Source: Pumilibacter intestinalis
GTDB lineage: Bacteria; Bacillota; Clostridia; Christensenellales; Pumilibacteraceae
Direction of reading: 5' to 3'
Assembly: GCF_943193005.1 (NCBI RefSeq)
Contig: NZ_CALPCH010000005.1
Span: forward strand, 62,001-126,000
DNA length: 64,000 nucleotides
The notes beneath the pieces were generated by a model that made no database searches, was not told the DNA's origin, and saw nothing but the letters and a program-made list of their open reading frames with translations. The translations under genes were made by a program, and so were the position numbers. This document shows positions 16,862 through 27,400 of this stretch, piece after piece. Each line of letters starts with the position of its first letter. Position 1 is the stretch's first letter.

Positions 16862-16991
16862 AACGTATTTTCACCTCCTCCGTCAAGTTAGGTTTCTCGT
16901 CCCCGAAGTCGTCCGACATATCCAAGATTTCGTCTATCTCGTAGCCTTTCGGTATTACGATTTCGGGTATGATGTTGTTCTTCTTTTTCAA
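16851..16991 (-). CDS. 46-residue acidic peptide before ArdC
   Basis: A short frame with a strong GGAGGT eight bases before a TTG start (16,991). It encodes a Lys/Asn-rich beginning followed by IVIPKGYEIDEILDMSDDFGD and an acidic end. The ArdC start lies inside its last codons, so translation is probably coupled. Family unknown; the strong binding site and the codon pattern are the support for its being real. Confidence 0.55.
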   Translation of the reverse strand: MKKKNNIIPEIVIPKGYEIDEILDMSDDFGDEKPNLTEEVKIRFER

Positions 16992-17049
16992 TTTTTTTGA
17001 CCTCCTGCAAAATTTTCAATAAATCTATTCTTCTAATTGTTATTTATTC

Positions 17050-17078
17050 TTGACTTTATACCATTACAATGGTATAAT
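17050..17078 (+). promoter_or_regulatory. Promoter and operator of the toxin-antitoxin pair
   Basis: TTGACT (17,050-17,055), a 17-base spacer and TATAAT (17,073-17,078) precede the toxin ATG, with AAGGA between. The inverted repeat TATACCATTACAATGGTATA (17,057-17,076) covers the spacer and most of the -10 box. This is where the XRE antitoxin would be expected to bind for autorepression. Confidence 0.8.
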
Positions 17079-17100
17079 ATCCCCATAAGGAACATGTGTC

Positions 17101-17787
17101 ATGAAAAAAGAATTGATTATTTATCACGGCTCGCATAATATAGTCGATAAGCCGACTTTCGGAAAAGGTAATCCGGATAACGATTACGGACTCGGTTTCT
17201 ATTGCACCGAACATCTAAACCTTGCCCAAGAATGGGCGTGTGACCAGATTTCCGGCGGTTACGCAAATAAATACGCGCTCAATACAACGGGACTGAAAAT
17301 TCTCAATCTAAACGGAAAAGATTATTCCATTATCCATTGGATTTCCGTACTTTTGAAAAACCGTAAAGTTACGCTTTCATCCGATATAGAAACGGCGGCG
17401 ATGTACTATATTTTAGACAATTTCTCTGTTGACACTGAAAACTACGATATCATCAAAGGGTATCGCGCCGATGATTCTTATTTTTCATATGCACGTGATT
17501 TTTTGAGCAATACGATAACCGTAAAGCGGCTAACCCAAGTCATGAAACTCGGAAATCTCGGGAATCAAATCGTGTTAAAATCCCAACTCGCCTTTTCCCG
17601 TATTGAATTTTTAGGTTACGAAGAAGCGCCTCAACAAATCCATTATCCTTTACGCAAAAAACGCGATGAGCTTGCCCGCTCTGCCTATCTTACAAACCGA
17701 CAAGGCGGCATATTGCCCACCGACAGTCTGCTTATGATTGATATTATCCGCGGGGGTATAAAAGCTAATGATCCACGCTTACAATGA
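17101..17787 (+). CDS. DUF3990-type toxin, probable ADP-ribosyltransferase fold
   Basis: 228 residues with the DUF3990 pattern: YHGSHNIVDKP at the N-terminus, then DNDYGLGFYCTEH and AQEWA, resembling the NAD-binding histidine and aromatic positions of ADP-ribosyltransferase-like enzymes. DUF3990 proteins are found beside small regulators and are treated as toxins or effectors; the target is unknown. The gene points against all its ICE neighbours. It overlaps the antitoxin frame by 20 bases and is followed by a strong terminator, so the pair is a self-contained insertion. The role is likely element maintenance or defence. The catalytic glutamate cannot be assigned with confidence. Confidence 0.72.
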   Translation: MKKELIIYHGSHNIVDKPTFGKGNPDNDYGLGFYCTEHLNLAQEWACDQISGGYANKYALNTTGLKILNLNGKDYSIIHWISVLLKNRKVTLSSDIETAAMYYILDNFSVDTENYDIIKGYRADDSYFSYARDFLSNTITVKRLTQVMKLGNLGNQIVLKSQLAFSRIEFLGYEEAPQQIHYPLRKKRDELARSAYLTNRQGGILPTDSLLMIDIIRGGIKANDPRLQ

Positions 17788-18379
17788 AATCTATTTAAGC
17801 GGCGTAATGCGCAATTTGTCCGCCATGTTTGATATTGCCGTAAATGCAATGGAACTCGATCCCAATGATATTGCTTTGCGCTTTTCCAAATCCGCTATTG
17901 CAAGCGGAATCGAAAAAGGCAACCCGAAATATCTTTGCGGAAAATCCGCTACGGAACTTTTATCGGAACTTTTAGACAAAAATGTTGCTTTTACACAAAT
18001 ACCGCTCGACAGATCTCCCGAATATTGGGCAGGTTGGGTTCTCGCCTATACGCAATGGTATCTCGACAAGCCGTTTTCCGAAATTTTATATGTAATACCG
18101 TTTGATAAACTTATTTCGTTATATCACCCCTACCACGAAGCCAATGAGCTAAAAACCGCAGAATATATCAAAAGTTTATTCCCCGCAGAATCATCATTAA
18201 AACGAATTCGCCTCTTGCGCAATTTATCTCAAAAACAGCTATCGGATTTAAGCGGCGTAAAACTTCGCTCCATTCAATGTTACGAACAGGGCGATATAAA
18301 TATAAGCAATGCCCAAGCCGAAACACTTTATGCTCTCGCAAAGGTTTTAGATTGCTCCATAGAAGATTTACTCAAATAA
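17768..18379 (+). CDS. XRE-type antitoxin/regulator with N-terminal extension
   Basis: 203 residues. The C-terminal 65 form an XRE helix-turn-helix (IRLLRNLSQKQLSDLSGVKLRSIQCYEQG, then LYALAKVLDCSIEDLLK). The N-terminal 135 residues form an alpha-rich domain with WAGWVLAYTQWYLD, presumably the part that binds the toxin. The ATG lies within the toxin gene, 20 bases from its end, so the two proteins are translationally coupled. It most likely neutralizes the toxin and represses the promoter at 17,050. Confidence 0.75.
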   Translation: MIHAYNEIYLSGVMRNLSAMFDIAVNAMELDPNDIALRFSKSAIASGIEKGNPKYLCGKSATELLSELLDKNVAFTQIPLDRSPEYWAGWVLAYTQWYLDKPFSEILYVIPFDKLISLYHPYHEANELKTAEYIKSLFPAESSLKRIRLLRNLSQKQLSDLSGVKLRSIQCYEQGDINISNAQAETLYALAKVLDCSIEDLLK

Positions 18380-18391
18380 TCTCAGCTTTCA

Positions 18392-18420
18392 CGGCTGTCC
18401 GCCCATACGGACAGCCGCTT
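18392..18420 (+). terminator. Rho-independent terminator of the toxin-antitoxin operon
   Basis: CGGCTGTCCG (18,392-18,401) and CGGACAGCCG (18,408-18,417) form a perfect 10-base stem with a 6-base loop, followed by CTTTTCTTTCT. No T run appears on the other side, so it serves the plus-strand pair. Confidence 0.85.
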
Positions 18421-18429
18421 TTCTTTCTC

Positions 18430-21400
18430 TTACTTACCGCCCTTGCCGCTACTGCTTTCGTTGCCGCTCGGCTTGTTGTTGCTTGCCTTGGGCGGGTTAT
18501 AAACGGGTGTTTCCTTTATTGCCTTTATCGCCGTATGCTCGTAATAGCTCTGCGGCTTTTCGGCGCGGTATAGTCCGCTCGTAGCAAATACGCGAAGCAT
18601 TTGGTCTATGTCGTGATTGCTCCAAAACGCAAGGTAGTTCATAAGGCTCATATCCGAATTGCTGTGATTGCCGCGCAAGTCCTCGCCGTTATACAGTCTT
18701 TTTACGGTATCGCCGTTCTTTGCCGCAAACGCCTTTTCGAGCATTTCTCTGTCGTCCATAGAAGAAAGTCCCTCTATGCCCTCGCCCGTATGCTTCCACT
18801 CGGTACGCTTTTCGAGCTTGCTTTCGAGAACATTCTGCATCATAGGCGTATCGAAGCTTTTAAGCTCGGAACTGCCGTAATAATCGCCCGTCATTGCGAT
18901 AAATTGTCCGCCTTGATAATACTCCATAGTCTTGTCTTTGCTGAACGAGCGCAAGTCCGCGCCTTTCGTTTTACCGAAGATATGCAAACCCTTTCCGCTT
19001 ATCGATTTTTCCGCATAACTGCCGCTTGCCGCTATAAACGTCTTTTGCGCAATCTCCGAAAAATCGCCGTTCTCCTGCATACACCCGTCAAGGTCGATAC
19101 AAGCGATATTGTCTTTTCCGTCCAATGCGTAGGCAAGGCATACGCCGCCGTTCTCTCTCGCATACGCGCAAGCCGTATCGAAGTCCGCCCAAGTTTTGGG
19201 ATTGTCGCTCTCGGCATAATCGCCTGTGTGTGCGTTTATAAGGAACTTGTCCAATTTACCCGTTGCATTATTGCGGCGGGTACGCAAAACCGCCCAATTC
19301 GGCTTATTCCGCATTTCTTCGGGTACGTTTTGCCGCAACTGCTGTTCCACCTTTGCAAACTGCGCTTTTGCTTCCTCGCTCGGCGCACGGTAAACGCTCT
19401 TGTAATCCGCATCCGTCTTGCCGTCTATCGCCGCAACAAACTCCTGCGCCGACAAATCTTTATTATCTTCGCCGTCTTTTAAGTGCGCGGTAAAATCTTC
19501 GGGAATACGCAAATACAGTCCGTCTTTTTCCTTTCTCACCATTCCGCTCGGTATGTAATACACGAATCCCGCATACTCGCCTTTCGGCATTTTGAACAGC
19601 GTACTGTTTTCGTAGTTGGCGATAACGGCGTTCTCGCTCATTTGAACCGTTGCCCACTTTTTCTCATCGTCGTCCTGTTGTTCATGCCCGTCCATAGCGG
19701 TAAGCTCGCGCTTATAATTGTTTTTGCCGTTTATATCGTCAAAAAGCTGTTTTGCCGTAAGCTCTTTTTTCTCCTCGCCTTTCCGCAAAATGATTCTGAA
19801 ATTTTCGCCTACGTTTGCAATCAAATCGCCGTTCTCGCTTTTTTTATCTTCGTTTACCACCGATTGCGGAAGATAATACACATACCCTTCATACTCCGAA
19901 TTTGCGGGCATAGCGATAAGCAACGAGGTTTCGTAATCTTTTATAACGGCATCGCGCGGCAAGTATATGTTTATTCTCGCTTCGCGCTCGTACTTATCCG
20001 CCGTAGTTCCGTCCAACATTTTAGCCAACTCCCACGCGCGGAAGTCCATGACCTTTTCGCCGCCATCGTACAAATCGATTTTATAATCTTCGGGCAAGCG
20101 AATCTCCAACGCTCTTTCACGCGTATCGCTTTCCGCGTCCGCAGTAAACGTACTCTCGTAAATATGATCGTTGAATATACTGTAAGCGCAACCCGCATAC
20201 CCGCTGTCCTTGGGCATCATGAAACGCGAATTGAATTGATACTTTTTAATAAGCGCTTCGGGACTTATTTTGAACTTTACCGTCTTTTTTCCGGAATCTT
20301 CTACGTTTTCGAAACCGTATTTTTCCGTTCTGTATTGCTCGGCGGCTTCCAGTGTGGGAAAATCGTATTTTGCCGCTCCCCACTTTCCGTCCATCGTATC
20401 GTATCTTGCCGCGACTACGAAATCGCCCATTTTCTCTCTTTGAATTATAGCGATATTCCTATTGTCGCGGTCTTTGATAATGCTTAATACCTTATCGCCC
20501 CGTGCGGTAAAGTTTTTGAATTTGTCCTGTGCCATTTCTTTGTTTTCCTCCGAATTTTCTTTTATTTTTCCGCGGATACGATTTATAAAGGCGTCCAATA
20601 CGGCAGGGTGCGTGTTAAGGTAACACTCGCGCCGCACGTTTTCGTCTTCCGACATAGGAATAGTCTTCGCCCATTCTTTATTCTCCTTGCTGTATCTTCC
20701 GTCCCAATCATGCTCGTTGACGGTTGTTGCCAATACGAACGCCACGCGCTCCATACCGAAGCGCTCGATAATCTTATCCTCAATACCCTCGTTTAAGTGC
20801 ATACCGTCGTAGTTGTTACGAATAGCGTCCTCGATTGCAAGTTTGCACTCTATATTCGATTTCCGCGAATTGCGGTGCGCGATGATTTCATTATGCTCGC
20901 GGGCATACGCGCCCGTATTGAGATACAACGGATATATCCGCTTATAGTTATCCATAGCGTCCATCATATTGCGCATAGCTTCTTTTCCTTCAAGCTGTTC
21001 TTCCGAAATATCCCGCCCTATATTCAAGAAGAAAATATGCTTTTTATCCAGCTTGTCTTGGCTTATATAGCAACCGGGCGCGGCAACCGTAATCATTTCG
21101 GCATCGGTCATCTCTTCCAAACGCCAAATGTTTGCAACGGATAAGTCTTGCGTCATATAAAAATACGCTCTGTTCTCGGTGTCTTTGCCGTAATACGTTG
21201 TGGGATAGTAGGTTTCATTATGAAAATCTTCGCAGTAGTCTTTTATGAATTGCGCCGTATCGCTGTATGTTTCCACGCTGTAATTTTCCGCTCCAACGTA
21301 ATCGTCGTAAAGGCTACCCAAAATATGCCCTTTATCTTCATACAGCGCTCTGAATTCTTTCTCCGATAGATACCCCTCGCCGTACTGTATGACTTCCGAA

Positions 21401-24400
21401 AATTCGTTATACAGATGTATCTTATAGTTATTGTAAAAGATTTCTTCCGCCGGTTGTTGCAACATATCTGCCTTAAACGCATCGTACTCGCTTTCAACCG
21501 ATCGGATAACTTCGTTTACATAGTCCGGCTTTCTTTGCGAGATAAAATAGGCTTTACGAAGCTCCCCTACAAAGTCCAAGAAGTTGGGACGCGCCGCTAT
21601 GACTTGCCGCTCGAATTGCAGTGCATCGTTAAGCCGTAGCGTACCCGCGTCTATGCTTGCGCCATACTTTACCGCAAACGCTTTCACGTCGTCTTCCGAG
21701 CATCCCGCATTTTCCGCCAACAAATCCGTATCGATACTGTCTTGCGTTCCGCCGTGCATACGTTCCGTTCCGTCGCAATAATCTTCTATAATGGCAAGAA
21801 TTCTTTCTTGCGTCGTTCCGTTGTTTACAATAAGCGAATCATGCCTTGCCGCAGATAATCTTACCGCACGGATTTCTTTTACCTTTTCCTCAAAATACCT
21901 ATGCGCATCTTCTTCCGCATCGAATTTCCGCAAGGGATTCCCGTTGTGCAGTCCGTTATAAGCAAGCACCGTCATTACGTTCGTTTTGTCCCCGACGTCG
22001 AGCTTTTCGCCGTCTTTATTGAGTACGAACGTATCGTTCAGAACATACCAAGTATCTTTTGCATTATTTTCGAAAAGCAATAAGCCTTCCGCATACTTTT
22101 TTATACTGCTGCCTTCGCTTAGCAAATGCGCCCGTTCTTTTGCGACAACGGTCAGTTCGTCGTCGAACGCAGGCAAATTCATATCTTTTATTTCTTCTTC
22201 GCTAAACTTACCGAGTGCGGTCATCAGTTCTTTCTCGGGATCGAATTTGAATCTCGTAAGTTCATATGCCGCTTCTTTCAACTCCGCATTTTCTATATTC
22301 TCCGCTATCGAACGCTTTACGGATATTTCGTCCCATCCGTAATAACCGAGCGCATCGCTCCAAATACGTGCGGCATATTCGTCCAAAAGTTGCGACACAT
22401 ACGGTTGCATAGCTTCCGCTGTAGGCTCCGATTTATCCGCCGCATATTTATTCAACGCCGCTTTTTCGGTAAAATTGCTCTCTATAAAGTCTATCGTGAA
22501 ACGCTCGTCAACATAGTCCATATCTTTCGAAGCCGTTTTACTCGCCGCCTTTGCAACCTCCAATCGTGCCGCCAAATATGCTCTGCCGTTTTCCGATTCC
22601 GTATAATTTTTCCATAACGGCTTTTCCACGCCGTAAAGCGCTCCGTCCTCAAAATCGTCCAATCGCTCTATTTCCGTTTCGGTATCGTCCTTGCCGAGTT
22701 TATATACTTGTATGCCGTTATTAAAGATTCGCTGTGCCGCTCTCTTTCTTATGGGCAACATTCCATCCCATGTATAGCCGTATTCGTGCATATCGTTTGC
22801 GTCTACGGTGTAATCGGGCAATAAATCCACCTGCATTAAAGCGGTCTTATCTTCCTTATCTATGATAGTATCTTCCTCCTTAAATTTTCTTTGTGCGGGC
22901 AACGCCATAAAATTATCATCGCCAAAATCGTTTTCATCGCCCGCTATTTCTTCTTCGGGTTTATCCAAATTAAGTTCTACGTTCAGTTCCGTTTCTTCTT
23001 TCATAAGTTCTTGTAAACGCTCCTTATGTTCAAAAGGTTTTTTCACTTGCTCTTTTGCCGTCTGCAAATCGTTCTTTAACTGTTTAAGATTGTTTTCAAG
23101 CCGCTCTTTACGCTTCGGGAAGTCCTCTATAAAGTTCTCTAAGCGCGTGAGATTTCCGCTTGCGCTTTCGCCAATGCCCAACGTATATTGCCCGTTCGCC
23201 GCAAGCGTTATTTCCCGTTCGTTTGCCAATAAAGATATGGGTTGCATACTGATTTTGAACCCGCAATATTCCGCGACAACCGTTTCGGGTTTACTTTTAT
23301 ACAGCGCTTCCGTAAGCGCTTTGCCGCCCTCTTTTTTGTCCGTATAAACCGTGCCGTTCACGCTTAACGCAAACGCTTCGGGGTCTTGCGGTTTGTTTTC
23401 CTGCAAATGCTTTAAGTCAAGCGTTACACGCTCTAAAAGCAACTCCTGCTTGCGAATATCTTCGGGAAAGTCTTTGAGAATTTTGTTTTGCAAATTGCAA
23501 ATATTCTTTTTATACTGCCCTTCCAATACGCGCAGTCTGCTGATTTCCGCGTCCACCTCCATTTTGCGCTTTATCTTCGGGTTAGCCGCCGTTATCGCCT
23601 TTATCTCGGCGTAGCTCAAAGTGGTTTCGTCTATATCCTCCGCTTCGCGCACCGTTAAATCGCCCTTATTGATTTGCGATATGAACTTTTGCTTGTTTTC
23701 GAGTATCTGATAGCTGTAACTGTCGAACGTGCGCTCTGTAACGTAGGTATAAATATCTACCTTTTTGTTCTCGTTGCCTTGTCGGATGATTCTGCCCTCG
23801 CGCTGTTCCATATCCGACGGACGGTACGGCGTATCCAAATGGTGCAAAGCCACAAGTCGCTTTTGCACGTTGGTTCCCGCGCCGCACTTTTCCGTACTGC
23901 CGATAAGTACCCGTATAGCTCCGCTGTTGACTTTATCGAAAAGAGTTTGCTTTTGCTCATCGGTATTCGCTTCGTGAATGTATGCGATTTCCTCCGGCGG
24001 AATACCGCGCTGCACGAGCTTGTATTTCAAGTCGTTGTATGCATCGAAGTCCGTGCCGTACTCGTAGTCCTCAAACCGCTTCTTCGGCGTGGACAAATCG
24101 CAAAAGACAATCTGCGTTCCCTTAATGTCCGACGTGCGCTCCCATATTTCGTGAATATACTCGGAAGCCACGTTGAGCTTACTGCCCGCTTCGTCCGCAG
24201 ATTCGGGTACGAAACAGCGCGGATCTAACGCAAGCTTCTTTCCGTCCGACGTTATTTTAAGCATATTGTCTTCATACGGACTTACTTCTCGGTTATGTAT
24301 TTTTTCCGCTCGTTCCGTAATTTGCCGCGCAAGTTCCAATACCGTATCGCTCGGTTTAAGGTTTATAACGTGCCGCTCGGCTTCGGGTACGTTGAGCTTT

Positions 24401-27400
24401 ACCATCTCCGCCGTTTGCACGTCCGCAAAACTTCGATACATTGCAAGTAATTCGGGTAAGTTCGTAAACTTACTGAATCGCGTTCGCGCCCTGTATCCTT
24501 CTCCGCTCGGCGCAAGCTCCATGCTCGTTATCGTTTCGCCGAAGTCTGCCGCCCAACCGTCGAAAAACGTGATGCCGCTTGCCGCCAATGCTTGCGGTTG
24601 CAAGTAATTTTGCATCGTATACATTTCCGACATCGAATTGCTGATAGGCGTTCCCGTGCCGAACACCACGCCTCTGTCGCTACCGTGAAGTTCTTGCAAG
24701 TATTCACATTTGAGCTTTATATCGCTCGCCCTTTGGCTTGCCGCGTTCGATACGCCAGCCACGTTGTTCATCTTCGTAAACAAGAACAAATTCTTATAGT
24801 AGTGCGCTTCGTCTATATACAGATAGTCCACACCCAAATTCTCGAACGTAAGCACGTCGTCTTTCTTGTTGCCGTCCATCAGTTTTTTGAGCGCAACTTT
24901 GCGACTCTTTTTGATTCGTTCCAAGTTCTTGACCGCGCCGCGCGGCATACCGTTTTCTTCCCACGCGGCTCGAATCGTTTCTTCTATCCGCGTTATTTCT
25001 TTAACTAAATTCCCTATCTGCCGTTCCTGCGATACGGGAATCTTGGCAAAGCTCGACTGCGCGATGATAATTCCGTCCCAATCGCCGAACGCGACTTTAC
25101 TTACAAATCTCTGTCGGTTATCCTTTTCCAAATCCTCTTTGGTCGCCACGAGGATTTTGGCGTTCGGATACAGCTTGCGCCACTCGCCCGCCCATTGCTG
25201 CACCAAATGATTCGGCACGGCTACCATGGCTTTTTTGCAGATACCGAGCTGTCGCATTTTCATTATGGACGCAACCATAGTATACGTCTTGCCGCTTCCT
25301 ACAACATGGTGCAAAAGCGTACTGCCGGGACTTGTTATAATGCGGTGTACGGCGTTATTTTGGTGCGGATTGAGTTCTATCGCGGGATTCATTTCGGGGA
25401 ATTTAAGATAGCTTCCGTCATAGTTCGGCAGACGTATTTGATTAAACAGCCGATTATACGTTGTTTCCAATTCTTCGCGCCGTTCTGGTTTGGAATATAT
25501 CCAATTCGCAAACAGCTCTTTTATTTGGTTTTGCTTTTCTCGCGCCGCTATCGTTTCGGGTTGATTGAGTACCCTGCGCTCGTTTCCGTCCGCGTCCACT
25601 ATCGTGTCGTAAATCGTAGTCGCCCGCATATTCATTGCGTCTATAAACAGCCTATACGCGGGCGCACGGTGCGTTCCGAACACTTCCTTTTGCTTCATTT
25701 GCGTTTTGTGGCGCACTTGGTCTTTTTGGTCTAACCGCCAACTGCTGTCGAACGGGTTATAAAAGAGCTGTACGTCGCTCCGCTCCCACCAATATAATCC
25801 GATAAGCTCGCAATAAAACTCTTTGAAATATTCTTTATCCACCCAAGTGGCTCCGAGCCGCACGGAAATCTCGCTTGCCGTGAGCGGCGTAGGTTGCACT
25901 TGCGTGAGCGCCGTTACGTTGCGCTTATATTCGGCATTTTGTTCGGCATGGTATTTGGCATCGTTGAGCTTTTTCGCAACATTGCCCGACAAGTATTCTT
26001 CGGCTATTTCAAAACCCGAATATTTGTCGTTCGGCGCTACTTTTACAGGGTTGCGGAACACGCTGTCGCCAAGCTCGTATAGCACGGTATCGTAGTCCTT
26101 GTTTGTCAGCTCCTCGATATACGCTATGTCCACTCTGCCGCGCTCGTTCTTGCTTATTTGCAACGCTTCGAACGGGTCGTCCGTATTCGTGGGTACGATA
26201 TACGGTCTTATTGTGCGTTTATAGAAAACTTCCGCTTTGCTTACTTTCTTTGTTTCCTTATCTATGTCTTCGCAAGCAAACAGTAATGCCGCGTCGCCGT
26301 CGCCGCTAAAAAGTTTTACGTTCGTTTGACTGTTCAGTTTATCGTATTTACTTACAAACGAGTCATACATACCGTTTAGCCGCTCCTGTTCTTCCGCCAA
26401 GGTTTCGTCCGAACAGCCTTTTATTTGGATATCCAAAATGTGATGTAATTCTTCGCGCAAAGCTATCATTGAGCAAATTCTTTGGTATGCGTCTTTCGGG
26501 AAAGCGGGTATGCGTTGTTCTACCATTTCGTCGCCCACGCGCATATACAGTCTGCCGCTCTCCGCTTTATAGCACATAGGTTTTATATCGTAGTCAACCT
26601 CTTTTTCGTCTGCAATCGGTTGATTTTCGGCGGGCAAATAAAAGCCTTGCGGCAAATTTTTTATTGCTTCCGATAGCGCAAGCGACAGATCGCGTCCGTC
26701 CGGTTTTACCGTTACGTCTTTGCCACCGTACAGTCCCGTTTCTTCCGCAAGCGTGCCGAGTATCATTTCCGGGTGGTTGATAAAGTAATTATTTATCTCG
26801 TATCCTTCTTCGGTCTTGCCCGTGCCCAGCCACTCTATGTTTTCCGTGTCGGTGTTAATGCGCTCCGTGCGTTTACGAAAGAACAAGATGTCCGCAACGG
26901 CTTCCGTTCCCGCCGTTTGCTTGAACGCCGTGTTCGGAAGTCGTATCGCTCCCAACAGCTCGGCGCGCTCGGCAACGTATTTTCGTGCCAAAGGGTTGAG
27001 CTTATCCATTGTGCCTTTGCTCGTAACGATAGCTACGATACCGTTCGGTTTTACCTTATCTATGGACTTGGCGAGAAAGTAATCGTGGACACGGAAATTA
27101 TAACGGTTATACGCGCTGTCGGCTACGCCGTAACCGCCGAACGGCACGTTGCCCACAACGACGTCGAACTTATCATCGGGAAAGCTCGTATCCTCGAAGC
27201 CTTTAATTTGCACATTCGCTTGCGGGTACAATTTAGCGGCGATTCTGCCCGTAAGATTATCCAATTCCACGCCGTACAGTCTGCTGCCGTCCGCTATCTC
27301 CTGCGGCATAAAACCAAAGAAATTGCCCGTTCCCATAGACGGTTCAAGGATTCGGTTATTGCCTTTCACGCCGAAACGGTCAAGCGCGGCATAAATACCG

